From Microbacterium sp. Root553 (lineage in GTDB: Bacteria; Actinomycetota; Actinomycetes; Actinomycetales; Microbacteriaceae): a stretch of DNA of 64,000 bases. This document shows, piece after piece, positions 43,050 to 51,213 of the stretch. The notes beneath the pieces are model-generated. The model saw only the letters and a program-made list of their open reading frames with translations, did no database searches and was not told where the DNA came from. The stretch's first letter is position 1. Every line of letters starts with the position of its first letter. The position numbers were made by a program, and so were the translations under genes. The stretch spans positions 1,516,470 through 1,580,469 of the forward strand of contig NZ_LMFY01000001.1 of assembly GCF_001426995.1 (NCBI RefSeq), written 5' to 3'.

Positions 43050-43787
43050 GTGACCCGAACCCCCGCGATCGAGATCGCCGTCCAGGATCCCGCCGGCGTC
43101 CGCATCGCCCGAGCCGTGGGCGCCGCGCGCGTGGAGCTCGCTCAGGCGCTGCCGCTCGGCGGGCTGACGCCCTCGATCGCCACCGTCGAGCTGGCCGTGG
43201 AGACGGCCCGTGCAGACGGACTCGAGGTGCACGTGCTCATCCGGCCCCGAGCGGGCGGCTTCCGCTACGACGGCGACGAGATCGCGCTGTCCGAGCGCGA
43301 CGTCCGCCGGGCCGTCGACGCCGGAGCCGACGGGGTCGTGATCGGAGCCCTCGCGGCCGACGGGCACCTCGACCTCGACGCCATGGCGCGTCTGCGCGAT
43401 GCGGCCGGCGGGGCGTCGGTGACCCTGCACCGTGCGATCGACGTCACCCCCGATCCGGTCGCCACTCTCGTCGCCGCGCGGGGACTCGGACTGCGCCGCG
43501 TGCTGACCTCGGGCGGGGCATCCGCCGCGATCGACGGCATCGAGACCCTGCGTGCCCTCGTCGTCGAGGCCGCAGGCGGGATCGAGGTCATGGCGGGCAG
43601 CGGAGTGGGAGCCGCCAACGCCGCCGATCTCGCCGCCACCGGCGTCGATGCGCTGCACTTCTCCGCCAAGCGCACGGTGCACGAGGCCGGCGGGGTGCGG
43701 ATGGGGGCGGCCGCCGAGGGCGTCGGAGGGTACGACGTCACCGATCTCGCGATCGCCCAGAGCGTGCTCGCCGCCCTCGCCGACTGA
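43050..43787 (+). CDS. cutC: CutC-family protein
   Basis: A 245-residue TIM-barrel protein with the CutC pattern: ARAVGAARVELAQALPLGGLTPS, VHVLIRPRAGGFRYDGDE, GADGVVIGALAADGHLD, VTLHRAIDVTPDP and RRVLTSGGASAAIDG, ending with the AANAADLAATGVDALHFSAK region. It was named for copper homeostasis in E. coli, but the true activity is uncertain, and a metabolic enzyme role is equally possible. GTG 43050 appears to be the first base of the transcript. Confidence 0.92.
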   Translation: MTRTPAIEIAVQDPAGVRIARAVGAARVELAQALPLGGLTPSIATVELAVETARADGLEVHVLIRPRAGGFRYDGDEIALSERDVRRAVDAGADGVVIGALAADGHLDLDAMARLRDAAGGASVTLHRAIDVTPDPVATLVAARGLGLRRVLTSGGASAAIDGIETLRALVVEAAGGIEVMAGSGVGAANAADLAATGVDALHFSAKRTVHEAGGVRMGAAAEGVGGYDVTDLAIAQSVLAALAD

Positions 43788-43807
43788 CGGCTGCCGCTCG
43801 CGCTCAG

Positions 43808-43813
43808 TAGTGT
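43808..43813 (+). promoter_or_regulatory. -10 box (TAGTGT) of the alpha/beta hydrolase gene
   Basis: TAGTGT ends six bases before GTG 43820. CTGACG at 43784-43789, 18 bases upstream, resembles the TTGACG -35 seen at two other promoters here. Confidence 0.55.
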
Positions 43814-43819
43814 GGGGGC

Positions 43820-44674
43820 GTGACGGATACCCGAGAATTCACGGATGCCGACGGCATCGCCATCGTCTACGACGTGCACCCGGCGGCAGGTGATGCCCGA
43901 GGAGTGGTGCAGCTGCTGCACGGGGTGGGCGAGCATGCGGGTCGGTACGGACGGCTGATCGCCGCACTCACCGACGCCGGATTCATCGTCTACGCCGACG
44001 ATCATCGCGGGCACGGTCGCACCGGCATCCGCCAGCACGGCGGACCCGAGAAACTCGGCCGACTCGGCAAGGGCGGTCTGCGCGCGGCGGAGGCGGCGAT
44101 CTGGCAGCTCACCGGCATCATCACGGCGGAGCACCCCGACCTTCCCCTCGTGCTGCTGGGGCACTCGTGGGGGTCGTTCCTCGCACAGATGCTCGTGAAC
44201 GACCACCCCGAGGCCTGGGATGCGGTGATCCTCTCCGGCTCGGCTCTGCGCACCCCCGGCTCGCTCAATGCCGCACCGCTGAACGCGCGGTGGGCAGCGG
44301 ACGACGCCACCGGCCTCGAATGGCTCAGCAGGGACCCGGCGGTGTGGACGTCGTTCGACGAGGACCCGCTCACGACGAACCAGCCGCTGCTCAAGCTGTT
44401 CGGTCCCGTCGAGGCGGCCAAGCTCTACGGCCGTCCGCGCAAGGACCTCGACCGCGACATCCCGCTGCTGCTCCTCGTCGGTCGCGATGATCCGGTCGGG
44501 GGTCCTCGGAGCGTGCACAAGCTCGCCGACGAGTACCGCACGCGCTCGGGACTCACCGACATCACGACCCTCGTCTACCCCGACGCGCGCCACGAGATCT
44601 TCAACGAGCTGCAGCAGGACGAGGTCCGCGCCGACATCCTGTCGTGGCTCGACGCGCGCATCCCCTCGCGCTGA
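43820..44674 (+). CDS. Alpha/beta hydrolase, monoacylglycerol-lipase type
   Basis: A 284-residue serine hydrolase. The oxyanion HGVGEHAGRY and the shift DDHRGHGRT are those of monoglyceride lipases and lysophospholipases. The nucleophile is Ser116 in GHSWGS. The acid lies near VGRDDPVGG and the base histidine in YPDARHEIFNE. It is probably cytoplasmic, hydrolysing lipid esters. The GTG start fits a leaderless transcript. A 23-bp tandem repeat begins over its last codons. Confidence 0.92.
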   Translation: MTDTREFTDADGIAIVYDVHPAAGDARGVVQLLHGVGEHAGRYGRLIAALTDAGFIVYADDHRGHGRTGIRQHGGPEKLGRLGKGGLRAAEAAIWQLTGIITAEHPDLPLVLLGHSWGSFLAQMLVNDHPEAWDAVILSGSALRTPGSLNAAPLNARWAADDATGLEWLSRDPAVWTSFDEDPLTTNQPLLKLFGPVEAAKLYGRPRKDLDRDIPLLLLVGRDDPVGGPRSVHKLADEYRTRSGLTDITTLVYPDARHEIFNELQQDEVRADILSWLDARIPSR

Positions 44675-44737
44675 GCACCCGCATCTCGTATCGCTGAGAA
44701 CCCGTGGGTCCTCGCGCTGAGCACCCGTGGGTCCTCG
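44669..44737. repeat. 23-bp tandem repeat over the lipase stop codon
   Basis: Three units start CGCTGAG at 44669, 44692 and 44715 (CGCTGAGCACCCGTGGGTCC...). The first contains the stop codon of the lipase gene, so the array seems to have grown from the 3' end of that gene. The rest of the gap to 44849 shows nothing else. Confidence 0.75.
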
Positions 44738-44849
44738 CGTGACGCCCGATGACCCCGTGTGACAGCGGGTGAATGCGCATGACGTCGCGCGCGCCTCTCT
44801 CCCCCGCCCCCGCATATTTTCGTGTGAGGGGGCGAGAGGGAGGTGAGCG

Positions 44850-45587
44850 GTGGGTTTCGACGAGGAGTGGCGCAGCTGGCACGAGACGCGGGAGCGCTAT
44901 GCGGGGGCGGAGTACGGTCCGGCGGCACTCGAGTCGACGAACTGGCTGATCACCGAGCCCGCCGCCGTGGAGGGTGTTCCGGGCCTCTGGGCGCTGACCG
45001 GCGACGGCGGGATCCGCGGAACCGACCTCGGCACGTCCGGATCGGTCGTCACGCTCCACGGCCCGCAGGCGCTGCGACTCGGCAGGCGTGAGCTGCGGGT
45101 GTTCGATCGGCGGGGGTCGGTCGCGTTGCGGGTCTTCAACCCGCAGCGCGCCGAGCGCGAGTCGTTCGGCGGCATCGACGCGTATCCGCCACGGAGGGGG
45201 TGGCGGATCCGCGCGTCGTTCACCGAGACGCCCGGGGAATCGGTGACCGTCACCGCGGTCGACGGCTCCGTGCACGAACAGGCGCTGGCCGGGCGACTGC
45301 GCTTCGAGCTCGACGGCATCCCGCACTCGCTGAGCGTGACGCGCACCGAGCGCGGCGGTCTCACGGCGGTCTTCGCCGACGGCACGAACGGCATCGAGAC
45401 GTATCGGTTCCGGTTCCTGCCGATCGGCGAGCCCGACGACGACGGCACGGTGATCGTCGACTTCAACCGGGCGTACCTGCCGCCGTGCGCTTTCTCCGAC
45501 CAGTACCTGTGCCCGCAGCCGCTCGCCGAGAACCGCTACTCGCTGCCCATCCGCGCGGGGGAGCGCGCGGTCGTGCGGGGGCGCTGA
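44850..45587 (+). CDS. DUF1684 protein
   Basis: A 245-residue protein whose C-terminal half carries the DUF1684 signature: FADGTNGIETYRFRFLPIG and DFNRAYLPPCAFSDQYLCPQP..NRYSLPIRAGER. The family is widespread in actinobacteria and of unknown function; the invariant cysteines in PPCAFS and YLCP may bind a metal or a ligand. A very strong ribosome-binding site (GGGAGGTGAG) precedes the GTG at 44850. Confidence 0.88.
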   Translation: MGFDEEWRSWHETRERYAGAEYGPAALESTNWLITEPAAVEGVPGLWALTGDGGIRGTDLGTSGSVVTLHGPQALRLGRRELRVFDRRGSVALRVFNPQRAERESFGGIDAYPPRRGWRIRASFTETPGESVTVTAVDGSVHEQALAGRLRFELDGIPHSLSVTRTERGGLTAVFADGTNGIETYRFRFLPIGEPDDDGTVIVDFNRAYLPPCAFSDQYLCPQPLAENRYSLPIRAGERAVVRGR

Positions 45588-45597
45588 CCCCGTCGGC

Positions 45598-45685
45598 GCC
45601 GCACTCGCCGCCCCGCCGCGCCGCACTCGCCGCCCCGCCGGGCCGCACTCGCGACCCCGCTGGCGCCGCACTCGCCGCCCCGGCG
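45598..45685. repeat. 22-bp tandem repeat between the DUF1684 and lipoate ligase genes
   Basis: GCACTCGCCGCCCCGCCG-type units start at 45601, 45623, 45645 and 45668. The array fills the short gap between two co-directional genes. Confidence 0.75.
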
Positions 45686-45699
45686 GGAGCCCCGCGCCT

Positions 45700-45705
45700 T
45701 AAGCT
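45700..45705 (+). promoter_or_regulatory. -10 box (TAAGCT) of the lipoate ligase gene
   Basis: TAAGCT ends six bases before GTG 45712, and no ribosome-binding site is present. Confidence 0.5.
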
Positions 45706-45711
45706 GTACTC

Positions 45712-46761
45712 GTGCACGGAGAATACAAGGTCCCAGGGGGCAAGCTCGTCGTCGTCGACCTCGAGGTCGACGACGGCAGGATCGCGGAGTTCCGCCTGGC
45801 GGGTGACTTCTTCCTCGAACCGGACACCGCGCTCGACGCGATCAACGACGCCGTGAACGGGCTGCCCGTCGAGACGGATGCCTCGACGATCGCCGCCGCC
45901 GTGCGTGCGGCCCTGCCCGAGGGCGCGCAGCTGCTCGGCTTCACGCCGGAGTCGGTCGGCACCACGGTTCGCCGTGCTCTCGTGACGGCCCCGGGCTGGC
46001 GCGACTTCGACTGGGAGATCGTGCACGACAAGGCGGTCTCGCCCCAGATGAACCTCGCCCTCGACGAGGTCCTGACCTCGCGCGTCGGCGAGGGCCGTCG
46101 CCGCCCGACCCTGCGCATCTGGGAATGGGACGGATCGGCCGTGGTGATCGGCTCGTTCCAGTCGTACCGCAACGAGGTCGACCCCGAGGGGGCGGCCCGG
46201 CACGGTTTCGACGTGGTGCGTCGCATCTCCGGCGGTGGAGCGATGCTCATCCCCGCAGGGCAGATCATCACGTACTCGCTGTACGTGCCGGCATCCCTCG
46301 TGCAGGGCATGACCTTCGCCGATTCGTACGCGTTCCTCGACGACTGGGTGCTGCACGCGCTGCGCTCGGTGGGCATCGACGCGGTGTACCAGCCGCTCAA
46401 CGACATCGCGAGCCCCTCGGGCAAGATCGGCGGCGCCGCGCAGAAGCGCCTCGCCAACGGAGGAGTGCTGCACCACGCCTCGCTCTCGTACGACCTCGAC
46501 GGTCAGATCATGACCGAGGTGCTGCGCATCGGACGTGAGAAGCTCAGCGACAAGGGCACCACGTCGGCGGCCAAGCGGGTCGACCCCCTGCGTCGGCAGA
46601 CCGGTCTCACGCGCGAGGAGATCATCGAGCGCTTCATCGAGACCTTCCGCTCGCTCACCGACGCGGAGACGGGTGAGATCACGGCCGACGAGTACGCCGC
46701 GGCCGAGGCGCTGGTGGAGTCGAAGTTCGCCACCGAGGCGTGGCTGCACCGCGTTCCGTGA
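45712..46761 (+). CDS. Lipoate-protein ligase family protein with the accessory domain first
   Basis: A 349-residue protein. Residues 1 to about 90 (HGEYKVPGGKLVVVDLEVDDGRI.. FFLEPDTALDAINDAVNG) resemble the small accessory domain that in E. coli LplA follows the catalytic domain. Residues about 100-300 form the catalytic BPL/LplA/LipB domain with SPQMNLALDEVL, VVRRISGGGAMLIPAGQ and the lysine region GKIGGAAQKRLANGGVLHH. It should attach lipoate or octanoate to the 2-oxoacid dehydrogenase E2 or GcvH proteins. The domain order is swapped relative to E. coli. Its stop overlaps the methyltransferase start (GTGA). Confidence 0.9.
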   Translation: MHGEYKVPGGKLVVVDLEVDDGRIAEFRLAGDFFLEPDTALDAINDAVNGLPVETDASTIAAAVRAALPEGAQLLGFTPESVGTTVRRALVTAPGWRDFDWEIVHDKAVSPQMNLALDEVLTSRVGEGRRRPTLRIWEWDGSAVVIGSFQSYRNEVDPEGAARHGFDVVRRISGGGAMLIPAGQIITYSLYVPASLVQGMTFADSYAFLDDWVLHALRSVGIDAVYQPLNDIASPSGKIGGAAQKRLANGGVLHHASLSYDLDGQIMTEVLRIGREKLSDKGTTSAAKRVDPLRRQTGLTREEIIERFIETFRSLTDAETGEITADEYAAAEALVESKFATEAWLHRVP

Positions 46762-47729
46762 CCGCGCAGCCCGGGCCGGACGCCCCCGGCGCGGTCTCGA
46801 TCATCCAGGGCGACAACCTGGCCGTCGCCGCGTCGCTGCCGTCGGCGTCGTTCACGCTGGTGTACCTCGATCCGCCGTTCAACACGGGTCGTACGCAGGA
46901 GCGTCAGGTGGTCACCGCCCGCCGCTCGGTCACGATTCAGCAGGAGTCGGAGGCAGGGGCCGGTGCGGTCGCGGAATCCCGCGGATCCGATGCCGCGGCA
47001 GACTCGGCCGTGCGGAGAACGGAACCGGCGACGCCGCCGTCCGAGGTGCGGTACGGGTTCCACGGGCACGCCTACGAGCGGGTCCGCGGGATGCTGCGCG
47101 CCTACGACGACCGCTTCGACGACTACGGCGCGTTCCTGATGCCGCGGCTCGAGCAGGCGTGGCGGCTGCTCGCCGACGACGGCACGCTGTACCTGCATCT
47201 CGACTACCGCGAGGCGCACTACGCCAAGGTCATGCTCGACGCGGTGTTCGGCCGTGACTGCTTTCTCAACGAGCTCATCTGGGCCTACGACTACGGTGCC
47301 AAGTCGCGCCGCCGCTGGCCGACCAAGCACGACACGATCCTCGTGTACGTGAAGAACCCGCGCGAGTACGTCTTCAACTCCGACGACATCGACCGTGAGC
47401 CGTACATGGCACCGGGTCTCGTCACACCCGAGAAGGCCGCCAGGGGCAAGCTGCCCACCGACGTGTGGTGGCACACGATCGTGCCGACGACCGGGCGCGA
47501 GAAGACCGGGTACCCGACCCAGAAGCCCGAGGGCATCCTTCGGCGCATCGTGCGCGCGTCGAGCCGACCGGGAGACCGCGTGCTCGACCTCTTCGCGGGC
47601 AGCGGCACGACCGGGGCCGTCGCGTCGGCGCTCGGGCGGGATGCGGTGCTGGTCGACGACAACCCCGAAGCCGTGCGCGTGATGACCGTGCGGATGCCGC
47701 ACGCCGAGGTCGCAGCCTTCGACGAGTAG
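46758..47729 (+). CDS. Orphan DNA methyltransferase (beta-class motif order)
   Basis: A 323-residue methylase. The catalytic motif DPPF is at residues 38-41 (YLDPPFNTG), and the AdoMet-binding motif follows near the C-terminus at residues about 279-286 (FAGSGTTG, then DAVLVDDNPEAV). This is the beta order seen in N6-adenine and N4-cytosine methylases. KTGYPTQKPEGILRRIV and AYDYGAKSRRRWPTKHDTI are other family segments. No restriction gene is near, so it is an orphan that may mark DNA for regulation. Between residues about 50 and 95 there is a polar insert (SVTIQQESEAGAGAVAESRG...). The GTG at 46758 overlaps the lipoate ligase stop. Confidence 0.9.
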   Translation: MTAQPGPDAPGAVSIIQGDNLAVAASLPSASFTLVYLDPPFNTGRTQERQVVTARRSVTIQQESEAGAGAVAESRGSDAAADSAVRRTEPATPPSEVRYGFHGHAYERVRGMLRAYDDRFDDYGAFLMPRLEQAWRLLADDGTLYLHLDYREAHYAKVMLDAVFGRDCFLNELIWAYDYGAKSRRRWPTKHDTILVYVKNPREYVFNSDDIDREPYMAPGLVTPEKAARGKLPTDVWWHTIVPTTGREKTGYPTQKPEGILRRIVRASSRPGDRVLDLFAGSGTTGAVASALGRDAVLVDDNPEAVRVMTVRMPHAEVAAFDE

Positions 47730-47795
47730 CACGCGGGCGCCCGCCGACCGGCCGCACGGCCGAAGCGGCGGTCCTGGAGCGTCGGGGGTGCCGGA

Positions 47796-47801
47796 TAGGC
47801 T
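47796..47801 (+). promoter_or_regulatory. -10 box (TAGGCT) of the first lipoprotein gene
   Basis: TAGGCT ends six bases before ATG 47808, identical in sequence and spacing to the box before putA. Confidence 0.55.
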
Positions 47802-47807
47802 CGACGC

Positions 47808-48659
47808 ATGCGACGTATCCGGGGGGTGGTCGTCATCGCGCTCGCGGTGACACTGGTGGGCTGTGCAGGGCAGGAGGGCGACGCGGATCCCGCGTCGGTC
47901 GAGGCGATGCTCGACGTCGAGAAGGTTCCCGGCGTCCTCGTCGCGCCGTACGAGCACTTCGTGCAGATCGACCCCGATGCGCCGGAGGACGAGATCGTGA
48001 CGACGGCGCTCGCGGTGCGCGACATCGTCGACGGGATGGGCGAGGACCGCCCGCGCGACCTCGAGATCGTCGCCGTGTACCCGGGTGACCCCTACGTGAA
48101 CACGACGTTCACGACGTCCACGTACGACGACCCCGACCGCTTCGAGGACGACGTCCGTCTGTGGGCGGGATTCCTCGACGACGGCTTCACCGAGGTCAGT
48201 TATGTCACCGCCTCCGAGGGGGCGGGCCCCGGAACCCTGGCGGTGTTCTCGGAGGGTCAGGGAGAAGCAGGAAAGACGCTGGCCGAGGCTTACGGCGCGA
48301 TCGAGCAGGCCGTGAGCGAACCGCCCTACTCCGATGCTCCGCCGTCGCTGTACGCGTCCGTCGATCACGCCTCGATCTCGAACAAGTCGGGTCGCGCCGA
48401 TCTCGGAGACGCGTGGATCGAACCGAGCGAGGAGCTGGCGAGTCTGGACTGCCTGACGAGCGCCAGAGTGAGCCTCACTCCCGACGAGACCTGGGTCTCT
48501 CTCGTCGGAGACACCGACCTCACCGCCGAGCAGACGGCGCAGATCATGGCGGTGCTCGCGGACAGAGGGGTGCTCGGCCCCGCCGTGAATGTGATCCACA
48601 CCAACAGGTCCGCGCTTCCGAAGGACTCCAAGACCACGCTGTACGGAGTGGCCGAATGA
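47808..48659 (+). CDS. Lipoprotein of unknown function (paralogue 1)
   Basis: A 283-residue protein with a lipoprotein signal (RRIRGVVVIALAVTLVGC, cysteine 19), so anchored outside the membrane. The mature part is acidic, with segments such as FTTSTYDDPDRFEDDVRLWAGFLDDGF. I do not recognise the family. The next gene encodes a shorter lipoprotein with a comparable middle region (STTLEWRGYDPERADRYFAAVQVWLDTLADPG), so the two may be diverged copies. The four-base overlap shows joint translation. Confidence 0.75.
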   Translation: MRRIRGVVVIALAVTLVGCAGQEGDADPASVEAMLDVEKVPGVLVAPYEHFVQIDPDAPEDEIVTTALAVRDIVDGMGEDRPRDLEIVAVYPGDPYVNTTFTTSTYDDPDRFEDDVRLWAGFLDDGFTEVSYVTASEGAGPGTLAVFSEGQGEAGKTLAEAYGAIEQAVSEPPYSDAPPSLYASVDHASISNKSGRADLGDAWIEPSEELASLDCLTSARVSLTPDETWVSLVGDTDLTAEQTAQIMAVLADRGVLGPAVNVIHTNRSALPKDSKTTLYGVAE

Positions 48660-49270
48660 GCCGGCGGATCGCGGCCATCGCCGCCGCGGCCGCCGTCGCC
48701 GCGCTGCTGCTGACGGGCTGTGCGCCGCAGTACGCGACCCCCGACGAGCGTTCGGAATCCTTCGCCGAGCCGGTGGCAGAAGCGGTGAACGAGCTCGACT
48801 CCGCCCCCGACGACGTGCAGGCCAGGTCGTCCTTCGACGGGATCGTGCTCGAGGCCCGCCTGGGCGACATGTCGTATGCCGAGACGCGAGCGTTCATCGA
48901 GGAGGCGCTGCCGATCGTCGAGGAGTCGCCCCTGGGCGCCATGCCGGTGCGCCTGCTTCTGAGTCACACGCAACAGGGGTCCGGGCAGCAGGGAGCCGTG
49001 GCAGGGTCGACCACACTCGAGTGGCGGGGGTACGACCCCGAGCGCGCCGACCGCTACTTCGCGGCGGTGCAGGTGTGGCTCGACACCCTGGCAGACCCGG
49101 GGGTGCAGTTCGACGAGACGTTCCAGGTGCAGGCGGCCGCCGTGTTCGGCGACATCAGTGTGCTGGACGGTCGTGACCTCGACGCGTACAGCGCCGAGAT
49201 CACCGCACAGCTGGAGAAGGCCGGATACGTGGAGCCGAGGATCATCGTCGCCGCGCGGCCCGCGCCGTAG
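48656..49270 (+). CDS. Lipoprotein of unknown function (paralogue 2)
   Basis: A 204-residue protein with signal RRIAAIAAAAAVAALLLTGC (cysteine 22). It has about 20 residues of polar spacer and a small globular part that shares the pattern of an acidic, aromatic middle and a DLDAYSAEITAQLEKAGYVEPRIIV end. The start ATG overlaps the upstream lipoprotein stop. No function is evident; a pair of cell-surface proteins that work together is plausible. Confidence 0.75.
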   Translation: MSRRIAAIAAAAAVAALLLTGCAPQYATPDERSESFAEPVAEAVNELDSAPDDVQARSSFDGIVLEARLGDMSYAETRAFIEEALPIVEESPLGAMPVRLLLSHTQQGSGQQGAVAGSTTLEWRGYDPERADRYFAAVQVWLDTLADPGVQFDETFQVQAAAVFGDISVLDGRDLDAYSAEITAQLEKAGYVEPRIIVAARPAP

Positions 49271-49304
49271 TCTGTCGGACCCCCGCCGTGAGAGTGTGAG
49301 GGGC

Positions 49305-50771
49305 ATGACCGAGTACGTCGACGTGCAGACCGCCGCGGGGCGGGTCCGAGGGCGCTGGCGCCCGACCACCGGAGGGCGCGGGGCCTCGCGCTCGGCGGCA
49401 TTCCTCGGCATCCCGTTCGCCGAGGCGCCGATCGGCGATCTGCGATTCCAGGCGCCGGTGCCGAAGGCGCCGTGGGAGGGCGTGCTCGATGCGCTCGAGT
49501 TCGCCGCCACCGCGCAACGCGGAGACCCCGGAGTGACGCTCATTCCCGAGCCGAGTGTCGAGGGCGACTCGACGCTGAACGTCAACGTCTTCACCCCCGA
49601 TCCGACGGCTGCAGGTCTCCCGGTGCTCGTATGGATCCACGGCGGCGGATACTTCGCCGGGTCTCCCGCGAGCCCCTGGTACGACGGGCGCAACTTCAAT
49701 CGAGATGGCGTCGTCACCGTCTCGATCTCGTACCGGCTCGGATTCGACGGCTTCGGGTGGATCGCCGATGCCCCGTCGAACCGCGGGGTGCGCGACTGGC
49801 TGCTCGCGCTCGAATGGGTGCAGCAGAACATCGCCGCATTCGGGGGTGACCCCGGCCGGGTGACCATCGCCGGGCAGTCCGCCGGGGGAGGGGCGGTGCT
49901 CACTCTGCTCGGGATGGAGGCGGCACAGCACCTGTTCCACGGGGTCTACGCGATCTCGGGTGCGCTCGGCGACGTCGCGCCTGCGAGGGCCGAGGCGTTC
50001 GGGCGGGCGCTCGCCGCTGCGGCCGGCGTCGAGCCCACGGTGGCCGGCTTCGCGACGGTGACGGAGGATCGTCTGCTCGCACTGCAGAAGAAGGCGACCC
50101 AGCTCGGGCCGTCGTCGATGACGACGATGATCGACGAGGGGCTTCCGCTCGGGCCGGCGATCGATGGAGACCTTCTCGCACGGTCGACCCGCGAGTCGCT
50201 GCGCGCCGGCGTCGGCGCCGACAAGCCACTCGTGATCGGGGCGGCCGACGATGAGTTCACCATGGCGTTCACGGGCAAGGCCGCGACAGCGCTGCGGTGG
50301 GTGCCGCAGTCGGTGCTGTTGAACCGGCTCGGGCTGCCCCGGAGCATCCGTGCCGAGTATCTCGCGGCGAACGCCGACATCGCGCGTCTCGGCAAGGCGC
50401 GGCTCGCGGGGCGTGTGCTCACCGACCGGATGTTCCGCCGCACCGTGCCGCGCATCGCCGCCGACAGGGCGGACGCGCCCACCTGGCTCTACCGGTTCTC
50501 CTGGCCGTCCGGACACTTCGGCTTCGCCGAGCACTGCCTCGACGTGCCGTTCTTCTTCGACTGCCTCGACGGGCCGTCGATGGAGGCGCTGGCCGGGCCG
50601 AACCCGCCGCAGACCCTCGCCGACGACCTGCACGGCGCGGCCGTCGCGTTCGTCACCACCGCAGACCCGGGGTGGCCGAGGCACGAGGGTGGTGCCGGCA
50701 CCGTGCGGATCTACGACGTGCAGACCCGCGACGTCGCCGATGCGTACGCGTCTGTGCGCGCTCTGATCTGA
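49305..50771 (+). CDS. Type B carboxylesterase
   Basis: A 488-residue esterase of the carboxylesterase/cholinesterase family. It has AFLGIPFAEAPIGDLRFQAP, the oxyanion loop WIHGGGYFAGSP, SNRGVRDWLLALEWVQQNIAAFGGDPGRVTIAG and nucleophile Ser192 in GQSAGG. The base histidine is probably that in FGFAEHCLDVPFFF near the C-terminus. It has no signal peptide. The substrate is unknown; para-nitrobenzyl-esterase-like activity is typical. GAGGGGC precedes the ATG at 49305. A strong hairpin follows the stop. Confidence 0.92.
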   Translation: MTEYVDVQTAAGRVRGRWRPTTGGRGASRSAAFLGIPFAEAPIGDLRFQAPVPKAPWEGVLDALEFAATAQRGDPGVTLIPEPSVEGDSTLNVNVFTPDPTAAGLPVLVWIHGGGYFAGSPASPWYDGRNFNRDGVVTVSISYRLGFDGFGWIADAPSNRGVRDWLLALEWVQQNIAAFGGDPGRVTIAGQSAGGGAVLTLLGMEAAQHLFHGVYAISGALGDVAPARAEAFGRALAAAAGVEPTVAGFATVTEDRLLALQKKATQLGPSSMTTMIDEGLPLGPAIDGDLLARSTRESLRAGVGADKPLVIGAADDEFTMAFTGKAATALRWVPQSVLLNRLGLPRSIRAEYLAANADIARLGKARLAGRVLTDRMFRRTVPRIAADRADAPTWLYRFSWPSGHFGFAEHCLDVPFFFDCLDGPSMEALAGPNPPQTLADDLHGAAVAFVTTADPGWPRHEGGAGTVRIYDVQTRDVADAYASVRALI

Positions 50772-50796
50772 GGCGTTCCGCCGCAGAGGCACCGCG

Positions 50797-50842
50797 GCCG
50801 ATGGCCGGCCGCTCCCGGAGGTGTGTGCGGCCGGCCATCGGC
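50797..50842. terminator. Terminator hairpin between the carboxylesterase and the small basic gene
   Basis: Perfect 16-bp arms GCCGATGGCCGGCCGC (50797-50812) and 50827-50842 around a 14-base loop. It lies between convergent genes. Confidence 0.8.
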
Positions 50843-50862
50843 ATGATCGAACGGTGGTCGGG

Positions 50863-50997
50863 TCAGCGGGCGGCGGCCTTGCGCGGCTTCAGGAATTCCT
50901 CCGGCTCACGCTTTTCGCGTTTTGCAGCGCGCTTTTCCTTGATGGTCATTTGCGGGGCCTTTTTCGACCCTCGGACGTGTGGTGTCTTTGCGGACAT
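50863..50997 (-). CDS. Small basic protein of 44 residues
   Basis: The minus-strand frame from ATG 50997 to the stop at 50863 encodes a 44-residue, lysine- and arginine-rich protein: it starts MSAKTPHVRGSKKAPQ, continues MTIKEKRAAKREKREPEE and ends with FLKPRKAAAR. It is almost all helix-forming and charged. GAGGGGAAG lies ten bases before the start. The codons use A-ending lysine and glutamate triplets more than the neighbours do. A role in nucleic-acid or ribosome binding would fit its charge but is only a guess. The clean start, ribosome-binding site and facing terminator support a real gene. Confidence 0.65.
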   Translation of the reverse strand: MSAKTPHVRGSKKAPQMTIKEKRAAKREKREPEEFLKPRKAAAR

Positions 50998-51178
50998 GAG
51001 AAACTCGCTTCCCCTCGTGGCTGGCGTGCGTCCTCTGACCATAGCCCGCCGGTGCAGGAAATCAAATCGCCTCTGACGAGGTTATTTTCTCCTCACTCCG
51101 CACCGCAGTCCGCACCGGGACATTTACGCATCGCGTCATCGATAAATGCACGATCCGCCACGTCCGGGTTTTACCGAA

Positions 51179-51206
51179 TTGCTTTTTCCGGGCATCCGGC
51201 TATGGT
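51179..51206 (+). promoter_or_regulatory. Promoter TTGCTT-N16-TATGGT
   Basis: TTGCTT (51179-51184) and TATGGT (51201-51206) lie in a locally AT-rich stretch (about 51050-51190). The -10 box ends seven bases before ATG 51214. Confidence 0.5.
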
Positions 51207-51213
51207 GATGCAC

